From Urechis unicinctus (taxonomy: Eukaryota > Annelida > Polychaeta > Xenopneusta > Urechidae): a DNA stretch of 64,000 bases. The notes beneath the pieces were generated by a model that saw nothing but the letters and a program-made list of their open reading frames with translations, had not been told where the DNA came from and did not search any database. The stretch is from NCBI GenBank assembly GCA_034190875.2, contig CM067355.1, forward strand, positions 29,485,086-29,549,085, read 5' to 3'. Both the position numbers and the translations under genes were made by a program. Numbering within the stretch: the stretch's first letter is position 1; the number at the start of each line of letters is the position of its first letter. Of the stretch, positions 14,559-26,089 are shown piece by piece.

Positions 14559-15800
14559 GTAGGATCTAAATATAATTTTGTTAACTACTTATATATATCA
14601 AGCATCAAATCAGCCGATGGTGATCAATACGTGTATTTAGGCACTGCCGTGTGCGAAATCATTATGATTAAAATCACTGTACAACATTACCAGTGCTTAA
14701 CAGCATATGTGCCGAAGATGCACTCTAACTTCTTGGTGTGCCACATTCCTCAATCTCATGCTGCTCGCACGCCTATTGTAGTTAAATATCTGGTAGATTG
14801 GCTTTTCTGTAGGCGCAAATTTGTAAACTTATTTGGTAGCTGTCTTTTAATTGTAGTTCAATTTGGATGGTGGTTATACACAGAAGCGCTCGGCGTTTAT
14901 TTCATAATATCGCATCATTTATCTTCGAACTCCCTAACATGGTGGCAGGTCTAAATCCATGAAATACATTACATTTATTTGCCACGTGCTCCGTTCATTT
15001 TAAACAACTTAGCTGTTTAATGAATGCTTAATGTTATTGCCAAAAATAACTACCATTGTTGATTTCTGGACCCAAAATACCTTTGCCGTTCTGAGCACCT
15101 GCTGTATTTGTCTTATGAGCACACTATCAAATCGATAAAATCAATGCAAACGATTTGTTTATAAGCTGTCTTCAATGTGTTACAGTGTTAGCGCTGATCA
15201 TTGAAGAATGAATCCTTCATTGATTGGGCTGTCTCTCGTTGGATAAATCAGTGATTAATTCGGGATTCATATGATCCCGGAGCTATATTTCAATACAGGG
15301 AATCATTGTGACGGTAGCGGGGCAGCTATTTTGCCCATCCATCATCTATAACATCGAGTATGACACCCAAACCATGGCACTTCATTAACACGCTCACAAT
15401 GTAAGGAAAGAAAAAACAGTAATTCTGATGTGATCGTGCTGGCATAATTCAATCACGCCGTTAGAGCCCAAAGTCGACCCTAACGCATGATTAATTTCCA
15501 ATAATTACAATGCATTTATATGAATTGATCCTTCCAGTCGTTCCTCAAATGATTATGGACGATTCAACGGTTCCAAATAATATATTGTAACTTTATTGTA
15601 AGTAGGATTGTGCTATAAACGTGAGAAAATAAGCACTGAGCATCTAACGCATCTTCTGTCATTACTTACAAGACGTGTGTATACGCAGAAAGGTTGATAT
15701 TCAATCAGGATTATTCATTAATTAACAACCGCTGATGTCATTTGATGCGGGCTTTAATATGCAAAATAATACCTTTATGATTAGCATTTGTGTCCGACCA
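14559..15800. other. Intergenic DNA with one open frame
   Basis: A plus-strand frame is open from about 14,631 to 14,954 (107 codons, first codon GTG) and contains stretches such as HAARTPIVVKYLVDWLF. No domain was recognised and no conserved start context or splice partner was found. It is more likely chance than a gene. Confidence 0.3.
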
Positions 15801-16990
15801 TACATTATTACTGCTCATAGAATTCGCGGTGTTTTACTGGCAATAGACTGTGAACGAAGTCAACGCCAACACCAGCTTCCTGCCATGTTGCTGTCTCTTG
15901 ATAGTAACCGCGGGCCGTCAGTGTACTCGGTTTCCATCGTGTCCATGTTTACAATATGAATCAGTGACCAGTATTCGATGTCAATGTTGCAAGTCGTTGC
16001 CCGGGGCGCTGTCAGACGGTAGCCTATAGATTTTGCGGTCGGGCCTTTGGCAGAGTATTGATTATCCACCCGAGACTAGCGGACAAATGTTATACACGCG
16101 GCCACATAGCATGTTTTTATCAGATGAATCAATCGAACAGAATCACTGTTAGCAAGGTATTGAAGTGCCTGCGAAACCGCACCATATTGAACTGGGGTAT
16201 ATTTCAATATAAGCAATGCGATAACCCAGTGCGTTGTTTGTGGTTATGTGCTGTTATTCACACCAGCAGCGCTCACCCTGAAGACCGCAATCGAGCTGTT
16301 TTTCTTTGCAGTCGCACAATGCATTGGTCACTCGAGATCTCCATTCCATAATAAATACCCTGTACCAACCCCAACCCCCATACCAATCCACATCTACACC
16401 TATTAGAGTCACAGGATATTTCTAATGAGAATAGGCGTGACCACTATCCAGATGTCAATACAACGTGAGAGAGATAATCAATAACAGGTAGCACTCCATT
16501 ACAGGTATATACACAACAAACAAACTGCATGGACAGACTGCCGTGGTAGACACATACTCACTAACCTGTCTGTCATAATCAGATTCAGGTTTCCATTTAC
16601 TGATATTGACCAGTGATTTAGCATGCCCTGGGAGCATCAGATACTCTGCAATGGTAAACCAGAATGTTATCGGCGGCGCGCAAATAGAATTGCCATCTGC
16701 GTCGAGTGTAAACAGCGCTACAGCAGCCAGTAGCTTTTCCCTAATACACGAAACGCAGCGCCATCTCCAGGACGATCGATCACAGTGATACCTGATGCTG
16801 CATGAACCTCGCACGACGTCAGCGCTCATTGGCCAGTAGCCGGAACAAAACAGTCAGGCAATGGTGCCGGTCGGTACATCGCAGTTGGTAAACCCCAAGG
16901 CTGTAGCTTCTGCTCGGATTACTCTTTGCCTAGGAGATAACATGCTCGATGCAGCGACGAGTTCGTATTTATACCCTTTGCATTAAAGTA
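15800..16990. other. GC-richer island with coding-like frames on both strands
   Basis: This stretch is visibly richer in CpG and GC than its flanks. Plus strand: open frames at 16,191-16,403 (a hydrophobic stretch, then a Pro-rich tail), 16,579-16,785 and 16,840-16,983; the last two share one frame, broken by TGA (16,786) and TAG (16,837). Minus strand: an ORF at 16,829-16,455 with a good donor CAG|GTTAGT at 16,565, a TATAAATA element at 16,966-16,973, and a second ORF at 16,069-15,860. The sequence could be a decayed gene, part of a multi-exon gene, or a CpG-rich regulatory island. No family was recognised and the orientation cannot be decided by eye. Confidence 0.3.
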
Positions 16991-18337
16991 CCGTCATTTG
17001 GGGATGTGATGGATATGGACTTTCTCGATCCGGATTTTGTATGACGAATTTATCTCGGAATATTGTTAATGATGGGTGTGAATGATATGCGGATTCTGTG
17101 ACATTCTGTGCAACGTTAACTGGTGGATAACCAGCACTGTGGTATGATTCGGTACTTGATATCGGTGAGCTGATTTATTACAATTACTCGGAAACTTTGG
17201 TTTCCGATCGAATAGGCTAGTTTTGTAGCTTGCATTCCATATTGCCAGCTAAGCTGGGTAACTGACAAGCTGATATATTTATGAACGAGTGCTTCCAATA
17301 TGTATATTGAGCGCGATGTGCATTTTAAGATTAACATATCAAAATGGATATCACACCAGTTCTACTAGTATCATGTTTGACAGTAATCCCACCTATATTT
17401 ATAGCACTTCATTTTTCCTAAGTGCGATTGCCCTGCACATACATGCTAGCATAGTTAACTGGATATAATCGCTTAAAATACAATGGACAGGATATTGCGA
17501 CAACCAAAATTGGACGATATTGTGTTATTTTCACAGTTGCTAAACAAGTTTAATTCCAGCTAACCTTGATTATTTTGGCGCTGAAATCAACATATGCCCG
17601 ATACGTGAACGTTGCTATTCCAGCAAAATAGACAGTAACAACGTATCACTAATACGGTTTTCCAACTAGAGGGGCATATTTGGATATGAATACTGCAGGC
17701 ATCTCTGTTCGCGTAATTGCCACTAATTTATGGCAAGGTTAAGAGCAAGCAAGGGGTGTCTTGATTTGGCAACAAATTCATTGCATTCATGCTGATTTGG
17801 AGTGTGATGTGGGAGTTGTATTTGTTTGATTCGTTCTAATTCAATGACACTCGGTCTGGATGACGGACTACCCCACACACAGTCTAAAATCATTAATATT
17901 AGCCCTTGCCTTACCTCCCACAATAAACAGGGTTTCCTGCCAATAAATCCTGCCCTGCCTTCCTTCCTACCTCATTTCCCATTTCCTTCTTCATGGCACG
18001 TCTTTTAATTAAAGATAGACATAAAGTCAAGAGATGGCGGCTCAAACAATATCTTCGCCCTTATCTTGGACGACACGTCAAGATGGAAAGTTAGAAAGGC
18101 GACATTAAATCGTTCTGACGGTAAATGCTTAGAAAACGTACATTGAATCAATAGCTATAATAGGAAGTGAGCAAATGACATTCGCTACTCCGTAGCATTT
18201 ACCGCTCGTGTCACCAATGTACTGCTTTTGTTAATAACCACGTTTGTGCAAATGATCTTGCTAGTGCCTGGTTTCGATGCCAACAACCCGCTGTAGTTAG
18301 ACACTTGCTATGACTGGGGGTGTTTTTTCCTTTGTGT

Positions 18338-18426
18338 GAGAGTCACTCGGGAGGATAAAACCAATTACAGCGAGCTCTCCAGTCGAATAATCACAGCCAG
18401 TAGTGGACGCATTACATGGTGCTTCG
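18338..18426 (+). promoter_or_regulatory. Upstream block conserved in all three units (copy A)
   Basis: About 88 bp, including ATAAAACCAATTACAG, GAGCTCTCCAGTCGAATAA and CAGCCAGTAGTGGACGCA, is kept almost unchanged in units B (24,222-24,310) and C (29,153-29,240), although unit C is diverged elsewhere. It contains a CCAAT core and lies about 720 bp upstream of the ATG. It may be a promoter, a non-coding exon or an enhancer; this is inferred from conservation only. Confidence 0.3.
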
Positions 18427-19148
18427 AGATAACACCATTTTTATCCACTGGTAGAATAGCAACCGAGTTGATCTTCTATAGTTTGCCGCAAGAAATCATA
18501 TTTCACTTTCATTCAATGTCTGCATTGTTCCTCCCTCCACGATGAATAATAATTAGAACCAAGTAATCTGGCACTATATCCGTTTTGCTTGGTTGGTATC
18601 AGTTTGTGACTCTAAAAAGCTATCGGCATGATTTGTGTTTAATATTGCTCAGGGAACAAGCAAGAGCCCATCGTATGCTGTTTCACTGATTTCAGGCTGT
18701 ACCGTCGAGGATTTACCCCACGATACCGGATACCATCACACCTGTCGCAACGCATGCTTAATAGGTAATGAGAATCGAGAGCCTTACTAGGGCCTCTCTA
18801 GTGTGTCGCTCTTCGAGGGGTATGCTACGCTTAACCGTTACATTATTTAGACCCTTGTTGATAAATCAATTGGTTACAGGCACTATGTCGCTAGTCGACA
18901 ATTGTGAAATATGACCACGTTTCTTTAATGACTGCCGTGATATATGAGTGGTTTAGTGTCCATCTGAAGCATTCTCTCATTTTATACATAATTTCCTCAA
19001 TGCATGATTTCTTTGCCCCCCCCCCCTTACTGTTTTCGGTGCGATCAATGCTATAGACGTTATCGATTGCACGTGCGCTTATCATCATGTTGCAGCAGCT
19101 GTATTCGACGGTTCTTATTAGCAGACAAGTCCAGTCCAAGCTGTCACC

Positions 19149-19844
19149 ATGCCGGTGGTTGTGATGCAGCCCAGTGGACACACCACTATTTCTGGCTCAA
19201 ACACAGGTCCTAGTAGCCACATCGCATTGGCTGTCCTCACATTCCTTCTCAATCCGCTCTTTGGTATGACAAATAAATCCAATATCTTCCACATGAGGCT
19301 CAAATATCTATTTATTTTGACCACAGTAATGCTTTTATGAGACGAAGAAAAAAGACTTTATCTATATTGAACGCAACATCGCGTAACTCAGCATTTTAGA
19401 ATGTAATATCCGGTTGGAGAATTCCAACATTGAATTTATTTACGTATATTTTGAGAAAAAAATGCTTTGCCGATACATTACTGGTAAACCATATTGCGAA
19501 TAAATGATAGAAATAATGAGTGGCAAACAAATTTAATATATTTGGAACGGAAAAAATCTAGTTTTATCACATGTATTTGGCGGCTTATTTGACTCTTTAA
19601 GTAGAACGCAGTGAATAAGTACTCGCCATGTCTTCGGTGAGATTTTGAAGTGCTGCCTCAATTGTGTTTTTCAGGTGTGGTGGCGTTAGGATTTGCTGTC
19701 GCTTCGCGATGGGCAGCGCCAATCGACTGGGAAGATGCCCGAGTGAAAGGGAAAATATCAATGTTCATCAGTGTAACCGGCATAGTGGTCACATCTATTG
19801 GCGTGTTGATATTTGTTATGATATTCTACACCAGAGACACCTAG
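19149..19844 (+). CDS. CD225/dispanin family membrane protein, gene A (2 exons)
   Basis: A small two-helix membrane protein of the CD225 (dispanin) family, whose known members include IFITM, PRRT2, TMEM91 and SynDIG; several of these act on membrane curvature, fusion or vesicle traffic. The CDS is exon 1 at 19,149-19,263, a 411-bp intron at 19,264-19,674 (TTTG|GTATGA ... TTTTTCAG|GTGTGG), and exon 2 at 19,675-19,844. Splicing restores Gly39 and gives 94 residues. The first hydrophobic segment is residues 25-48 with the family-typical NP (35-36) and a GFAVASR end (44-50). A basic loop ARVKGK (60-65) follows, then the second hydrophobic segment 66-90. The N-tail is short and rich in Thr, Ser and Gly. 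There are no cysteines, so the palmitoylation sites of vertebrate IFITMs are absent. The start context is GTCACCATGC. The frame stops at TAG where gene B reads TCG, losing 10 residues. AATAAA signals lie at 20,177 and 20,604. The exact subfamily and function are unknown. Confidence 0.85.
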
Positions 19845-19977
19845 TACTTGTACAATGATGTGGCATCCAGCTTATAGACGTGTTGTTACACTGAAGCATA
19901 AACAGCTGATCACCCTTCCTCTAGGAAAACACTATCATCACTGTTGTGACCGTGGTCATGCAATCACGATAAGGGGA

Positions 19978-20001
19978 ATCTGCCATTCCATGGTGGCAGA
20001 T
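19978..20001 (+). other. Stem-loop in the presumed 3' UTR of gene A
   Basis: ATCTGCCA at 19,978-19,985 pairs perfectly with TGGCAGAT at 19,994-20,001 around an 8-base loop, about 135 bases after the stop codon. An identical hairpin lies in unit B at 25,885-25,908. Conservation may only reflect the recent duplication. Confidence 0.35.
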
Positions 20002-20176
20002 GAGGTTGCCGGCTTCATCTCTTGTTTAGGCTATAAATAATCAACGCCTGAAATTGTCGTTTGAGTAAATCATATGGACGATCAGATTGGGCAGTTGGGC
20101 ATTTAACATCGCTAATTCATCTCATGTACAGTCATAGTTCATTTCCTAAGCTATTTAGACGAGCGATTCGATTAGG

Positions 20177-20182
20177 AATAAA
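20177..20182 (+). terminator. Candidate poly(A) signal, gene A
   Basis: AATAAA lies about 330 bases after the gene A stop codon. The same signal is kept in unit B at 26,084-26,089. A second AATAAA follows at 20,604-20,609. Which one is used cannot be told from sequence. Confidence 0.4.
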
Positions 20183-20813
20183 GTTATACCATATATTGCT
20201 GATGGGTTGCTATTACCATCAAGCTTATGTATCTCGCGTGCAGACGAATCATGCTCATAACCTAGTTTACATCTGTACGCAAATGTACCGATAACAAATC
20301 TATCATACATTCTGCATTGCTATACACTAGCAAAATGGTACAAGGAAGCACTTTATACTTTTCCGGTATTATTTTGACTTTATTTTAGATACCGTACTTA
20401 TTTCTCACGCACAGGCCCTCTAATTGAATGAGTTGATGGTCTTCGAAGAGAACAAACCTTGTGTTATGAATGCGGTGTGGTTGCTCAACAGCGTTTTTAA
20501 TTAGCTCTTTATGGAAATCCACGAGTAAATTATAGATATTTAACAGTGCTGGTGTTTGTTGTCAATCTATGCTATGTTACTGAATGATGGTTAAGATGAA
20601 CCCAATAAAATTCGACATCAAAGATGTAACAATGTTCTGAAGGCGGTCACAAAACGCAACCTGGTATTAGTTTACCGATCGAAATAGAATTACTAGTTTA
20701 CTGGTCATATGTGTGGTAGATGGTAAGGCGTTTCACGAGTTGTAGCACATTGATGGATGAAGCTAAATAGTTGGGAAGCGCGGCAAAATGGATAATAGTG
20801 AAATGTGCGAATT

Positions 20814-21066
20814 GACTCACCAACCTAGTCTCTCACTTTACTGTTCACGCTATCACCCACTCAATTGCTCGGTCACTCATTTATTCACTAATTCCTTTAG
20901 TCGTTTATTCACTCACTCACCATCTCACTTACTAACCCACTTACTCGTTCACTCACCGACCCCATCACTGAATCACTCACCCGAACTCAGTCACCCATTC
21001 ACTCTCTCGTTTATTTGCTCATCCACCCACACCCCTATTTACTCAGGCCCTTGCTTGCAAACTCAT
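20814..21066 (+). repeat. Degenerate ACTC-type tetranucleotide repeat (unit A)
   Basis: About 250 bp of imperfect ACTC/CACT steps (for example TTCACTCACTCACC). It is repeated in the same place in units B and C. A 133-codon frame through it, beginning at 20,788, is rich in Ser, His, Leu and Thr and is a repeat artefact. Confidence 0.85.
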
Positions 21067-21543
21067 TTGTGTGTCACTGTAACGTACGTGATGACTCCCA
21101 GTGTTCTGAAAGACCACGTTACGTTGTTATCCATAAGGTGCACTTACGCTACATCTCCCCAGGGAACCACCCTCATTAAATGCATGTGAAGCGTTACGAA
21201 TATGGCTACCAGCTGTTGACACAGGGAGACTATCTCCCAGACGATAGTGACTCAATCCATGCCATATATATAATAACTGCGCTGCAGCAGCTGCCTTTCC
21301 AATTATGTTACTCTGACATCCATAACCCAAATACTTGTATGTGTAAGAAAACGTCTATTCATACGTTCGCATGAAATGCAGTATTGCTATCCAAATCATC
21401 AACAGTACATGCAGCGATCACATTTCTAATAAACAACCTATGAAGCAAAAAAAACATCTTTTTCAGAAAATCGCAACAAAATGCTAATGATGTTGACCTG
21501 TCTAATTCCGAAAGACCTGCAGTCTAGCGCATGGCCTCTGCAC

Positions 21544-22318
21544 GTATGTATGTATGTATGTATGTATGTATGTATGTATGTATGTATGTATGTATGTATG
21601 TATGTATGTATGTATGTATGTATGTATGTATGTATGTATGTATGTATGTATGTATGTATGTATGTATGTATGTATGTATGTATGTATGTATGTATGTATG
21701 TATGTATGTATGTATGTATGTATGTCTGTATGTATGTATGTATGTATGTATGTATGTATGTATGTATGTATGTATGTATGTATGTATGTATGTATGTATG
21801 TATGTATGTATGTATGTATGTATGTATGTCTGTATGTCTGTCTGTATGTCTGTATGTATGTATGTCTGTATGTATGTCTGTATGTCTGTATGTATGTCTG
21901 TATGTCTGTCTGTATGTATGTCTGTATGTATGTATGTATCTGTCTATGTATGTATGTCTGTATGTCTGTATGTATGTCTGTATGTATGTCTGTATGTATG
22001 TATGTATGTATGTATGTCTGTATGTATGTATGTATGTCTGTATGTATGTATGTATGTATGTATGTATGTATGTATGTATGTATGTATGTATGTATGTATG
22101 CATGTCTGCATACATGTCATGCATGCATGCATGCATGTCTGTCTGTATGTATGTATGTATGTATGTATGTATGTATGTATGTATGTATGTATGTATGTAT
22201 GTGTGTATGTATGTATGTATGTATGTATGTATGTATGTATGTATGTCTGTATGTATGTGTCTGTATGTATGTATGTTTGTATGTATGTATGTATGTATGT
22301 ATGTATGCATGTTTGTAT
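21544..22318 (+). repeat. (ATGT)n microsatellite, about 775 bp (unit A)
   Basis: A very long ATGT array with interspersed CTGT variants at about 21,830-22,030 and a short GCAT stretch at about 22,120-22,136. Frames of up to about 297 codons on both strands (Cys-Met-Tyr-Val or His-Thr-Tyr-Ile) come purely from the repeat. It is the longest of the three homologous arrays. Confidence 0.98.
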
Positions 22319-24221
22319 CAATTTGTTAAAAATATGTGTGACTATCAATTATACCGTCGCCAAACTACTTCACACTGACATAAGCAGCGTCAACATACCA
22401 TGCCACGTTGCCGCATATTTGTGAACGACTACTTTAGTTACGATGTTATTGGTTAACTTTTTCAATATACCCACTATGTTTTCTTATGTTTCACATTGGA
22501 TTATATAACTAGCTTTTATGTCAGAAGTGCCACACTTGTGCAATATGGGATCATGTTAACTGTTTAATTCAATTAAGCCCTGAACTAATATCAGCATTGT
22601 TTAATATTCCGCTATTGGTGTGTACAATTTATGCATCATGCACCCCCTCCTTTGCATGTTATTGTAAGCCATCTCGGAAGATATAAACCCATGAATATGC
22701 ACAAAAGATAACTCGAAACTGTGCATTGATGTTGCTTAATTGTAAGCATATGCAACGCAACAGTCATACTCTCAGTATTATTATTACATATTCATTAGCA
22801 AGTTCTTTCACCATGTCGTCAATAACCGCAGTAAATGTCGTTGTCGTCGCGAAAGACCCTGGGTGCATGCTGTCTGTAATCTAGGTGCTAGGCTATAGTG
22901 AATCGACCGACAATGTCAACATCAATCACTTATTTGACTGGTTCGACTTTCACACAAGCCTATGGTACGTAAAGCCATGTTTTTCGTCGTGATACCAGAT
23001 CTTCCATCATTAACATCCCCCATTGACAGCCAATATAGTCAAGAGGGTGATCATCCAATAATAGCATCAGCATAGTCAACGTCGGCGACCATCAATAATA
23101 TTTTGCATTCCGACAGGGGTACAGCTGGTGCGGAATTGAGTAAAAAAATCAAATTTGAAATAATGTTCAACAGTTAACTGTTTGCAATACCAAATTCATT
23201 GAAAAAGGTTGAATTACCATTTTAATCATCTAATTTTACCTCAGAGACAACAAAGCAAAAACTTGTCTGCATCATTAGTCCATCGGGAAATCTCCAGCCT
23301 TTAAAATATAACATTGCGTGACGCAAGTGTTTCGAACGTTCGTCATTCTAGTTCCAGTTCAGGTCTGGAATTCAGCAAACGGAATTAATGCGCTCTATAT
23401 CCAATCTATAATGATCGCTAAAATTGCGACAACCTATATTGGGATATATGCCCGATGCGTGCATGTTGCTATTCCAGCAGAATAGACAGTAACAATGTTC
23501 ACTAATACGGTTTTCCAATACTAGAGGGGCAAATTCAGACATGACTACTGCAGGCATCTCTGCTCGCGTGATTGCCACTTATATATGGCAAGCTGAACAG
23601 CAAGCAGTAGTGCCTTGATCTGGCAGCAAATTCCAAAAGTGCCTGATTTAAACAGCTTCTTTATATGTCATTGCATTCAGGCTGATAAGACGTGTGACGT
23701 ATGAATGCGTTTGGTGCGTGCTAGGTTAATGCAACATGGTCAGGATGACGGACAACCCCACACACCGTCAAAAATCATTTATATCACCCCTTGCTTTACC
23801 TTGCACAATATTCAGGGTTACCTGCCATTGAAAAATGCTCTGCCTTACTTCCTTCCTCATTTCCAATTTCTCTCTTCATGGCACGCCTCTCAATTAAAGA
23901 TAGACATCAAGTCAAGAGATGGCAGCTAAAAACAATATATTCGCCCTTATCATGGACGGCACGTCAAGATGGAAAGTTAGAAAGCCGACATCAAATCGTT
24001 CTGACGGCAAATGCTTAGAAAACGTACATTTAATAAGTAGCTATAATAGAAAGTGAGCAAATGACATTCGTTACTCTGTAGCATTAACCGCTCTTGTCAC
24101 TAATGTACGGGCTTTGTTAATAACCACGTTTGTGCAAATGATCCTGCTAGTGCCGGGTTTCGATGCCAACAACCCGCTGTAGTTTGACACTTGCTATGAC
24201 TCGGTGTATTTGCCTTGGTGT

Positions 24222-24310
24222 GAGAGTCACTCGGGAGTATAAAACCAATTACAGCGAGCTCTCCAGTCGAATAATCACAGCCAGTAGTGGACGCATTACA
24301 TGGTGCTTCG
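24222..24310 (+). promoter_or_regulatory. Upstream block conserved in all three units (copy B)
   Basis: Matches 18,338-18,426 almost base for base, including the CCAAT core and the CAGCCAGTAGTGGACGCA stretch. It lies about 740 bp upstream of the gene B start codon. A regulatory role is inferred from conservation only. Confidence 0.3.
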
Positions 24311-25048
24311 CTTTCAGTCAATGTCTGCATTGTTCCTCTCTCCAGGATGGATATTAATTAGAACCAAGTTATCTGGAACTATATCCGTTTTGCTTGGTTG
24401 GTATCAGCGTGTGTCTGCAAAAAGTTATCGGTATGCTATGTGTTTAATATTGCTCGAAGGGAAAAAGCGAGAGCCCATCGTATGGTGTACATTTTTAAGG
24501 TATCATTAAATCTGTTGCAGTGACTTCAGGATGTACCGTCGAAGATATTTCCCTCGATACCGGATTCCATAACACCTGTCGCAACGCATTTTTAATAGGT
24601 AATGAGAATTGAGAGTCTTACTAGGGCCTCTCTAGTGTGTCGCTCTTCGAGGGGTATGCTTAATGAGGTTGATCAACGCCAGATTTAACTGCCTACGCTT
24701 AATCGTTACATTATTTAGACCCTTGTTGATAAAGCAATTGGTTACAGGCACTCCATCGTTACTGACACCTATGTCGCTAGACGACAATTTTGAAATATGA
24801 CCACGTTTCCTTAAGTGCTGCCGCGTATATATGAGTGGTAAAGCGTCCATAAGAAGCATTCACTCATTTTATACATCATTTCCTCAATACATGATTTCAT
24901 TGCCCCTCCACCCCTACCCCCAGCCCTTACTGTTTTCGTAGCGATCAATGCTATAGACGTCATCGATTGCACGCGCGCTTATCATCACGTTGCAGCAGCT
25001 GTATTCAACGGTTGTCATTAGCAAACAAGTCCAGTCCAAGCTGTCACC

Positions 25049-25781
25049 ATGCCGGTGGTTGTGATGCGGCCCAGTGGACACACCACTATTTCTGGCTCAA
25101 ACACAGGTCCTAGTAGCCACATCGCATTGGCTGTCCTCACATTCCTTCTCAATCCGCTCTTTGGTATGACAAATAAATCCAATATCTTCCACATGAGGCT
25201 CAAATAACTATTTATTTTGAGCACAGTAAAGCTTTTATGAGACGGAGAAAGGCTTCATATATATTGAACGCAATATCGCGTAACACAGCATTTTAGATTG
25301 TAATATCCAGTTGGAGAATTCCCATATTGATTATAAAGAAATTTATTTACGTGTATTTGGAGAAAACATGCTTTGCCGATACATTACTGGTAAACCATAT
25401 TGCGAATAAATGATAGAAATAATGAGTGGCAAATAAATTAAATATATTTGGAAGGGATAAAAATCTAGTTTTATCGCATGTTATTGGCCTCTTAATTGAC
25501 TTTTATGTAGAAAGCAGAAAATAAGGGGCTCGCCATGTCTTCGGTGAGATTTTGAAGTGCTGCGTCGATTGTGTTTTTCAGGTGTGGTGGCGTTAGGATT
25601 TGCTGTCGCTTCGCGATGGGCAGCGCCAATCGACTGGGAAGATGCCCGGGTGAAAGGGAAAATATCAATGTTCATCAGTGTAACCGGCATAGTGGTCACA
25701 TCTATTGGCGTGTTGATATTTGTTATGATATTCTACACCAGAGACACCTCGTACTTGTACAATGATGTGGCATCCAGCTAA
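25049..25781 (+). CDS. CD225/dispanin family membrane protein, gene B (2 exons)
   Basis: Paralogue of gene A in the second duplicated unit. Exon 1 is 25,049-25,163, the intron is 25,164-25,581 (418 bp, TTTG|GTATGA ... TTTTTCAG|GTGTGG), and exon 2 is 25,582-25,781. The product is 104 residues. Over the shared 94 residues it differs from gene A only at position 7 (Arg for Gln). It has the same two hydrophobic segments (25-48 and 66-90), the NP motif at 35-36 and the ARVKGK loop, and no cysteine. It reads through the point where gene A stops (TCG for TAG) and adds SYLYNDVASS before TAA. The extra tail has two tyrosines and could be a sorting signal, but that is speculative. AATAAA follows at 26,084. 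Near-identity in the introns and UTRs points to recent duplication or gene conversion. Confidence 0.85.
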
Positions 25782-25884
25782 TAGACGTGTTGTTACACAG
25801 AAGCATAAACAGCTGATCACCCTGCCTCGAGGAAAACACTATCATCACTGTTGTGACCGTGGTCATGCAATCACGATAAGGGGA

Positions 25885-25908
25885 ATCTGCCATTCCATGG
25901 TGGCAGAT
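25885..25908 (+). other. Stem-loop in the presumed 3' UTR of gene B
   Basis: The same perfect 8-bp stem with 8-base loop as at 19,978-20,001, about 105 bases after the gene B stop. It is missing from unit C, where this region is deleted. Confidence 0.35.
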
Positions 25909-26083
25909 GAGGTTGCCGGCTTCATCTCTTGTTTAGGCTATAAATAATCAACGCCTGAAATTGTCGTTTGAGTAAATCCTATGGACGATTGGATTGGGCA
26001 GTTGGGCATTTAACATCGCTAATTCATCTCATGTACAGTCATAGTTCATTTCCTAAGCTATTTAGACGAGCGATTCGATTAGG

Positions 26084-26089
26084 AATAAA
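26084..26089 (+). terminator. Candidate poly(A) signal, gene B
   Basis: AATAAA about 300 bases after the stop codon, at the position equivalent to the gene A signal at 20,177. Confidence 0.4.

Larger units (their letters stand above)
17388..23400 (+). repeat. Segmental tandem duplication, unit A (about 6.0 kb)
   Basis: This is the first of three head-to-tail copies. It starts near a CCTATATTTATAGC motif that is matched in unit C by CCTATATTGATCGC at about 28,789. In order it contains an upstream block shared by all three copies, CD225 gene A, a degenerate ACTC repeat, an (ATGT)n microsatellite, and about 1.1 kb of spacer that is shared with the end of unit B. Gene-region identity to unit B is very high by eye, which implies a recent duplication. 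Confidence 0.9.

Noticed and set aside
19118-19324. Minus-strand ORF over CD225 exon 1 (also 25,018-25,224)
   Set aside because: Antisense shadow of exon 1 and its donor region; the plus-strand exon is supported by splicing and family resemblance.
19855-20294. Two 61-77 codon ORFs after CD225 gene A that are conserved in unit B (25,762-26,201)
   Set aside because: They lie in the presumed 3' UTR. Conservation is explained by the recent duplication, substitutions are not biased to third positions by eye, and no domain is present.
20788-21189. 133-codon Ser/His/Leu-rich ORF
   Set aside because: Comes largely from the degenerate ACTC repeat and is not kept intact in units B and C.
21438-22424. 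Very long ORFs (up to about 297 codons) of Met-Tyr-Val-Cys or His-Thr-Tyr-Ile repeats on both strands
   Set aside because: They are translations of the (ATGT)n microsatellite: a 4-bp unit without stops is open in several frames at once. The same applies at 27,261-27,800 and 31,272-31,973.
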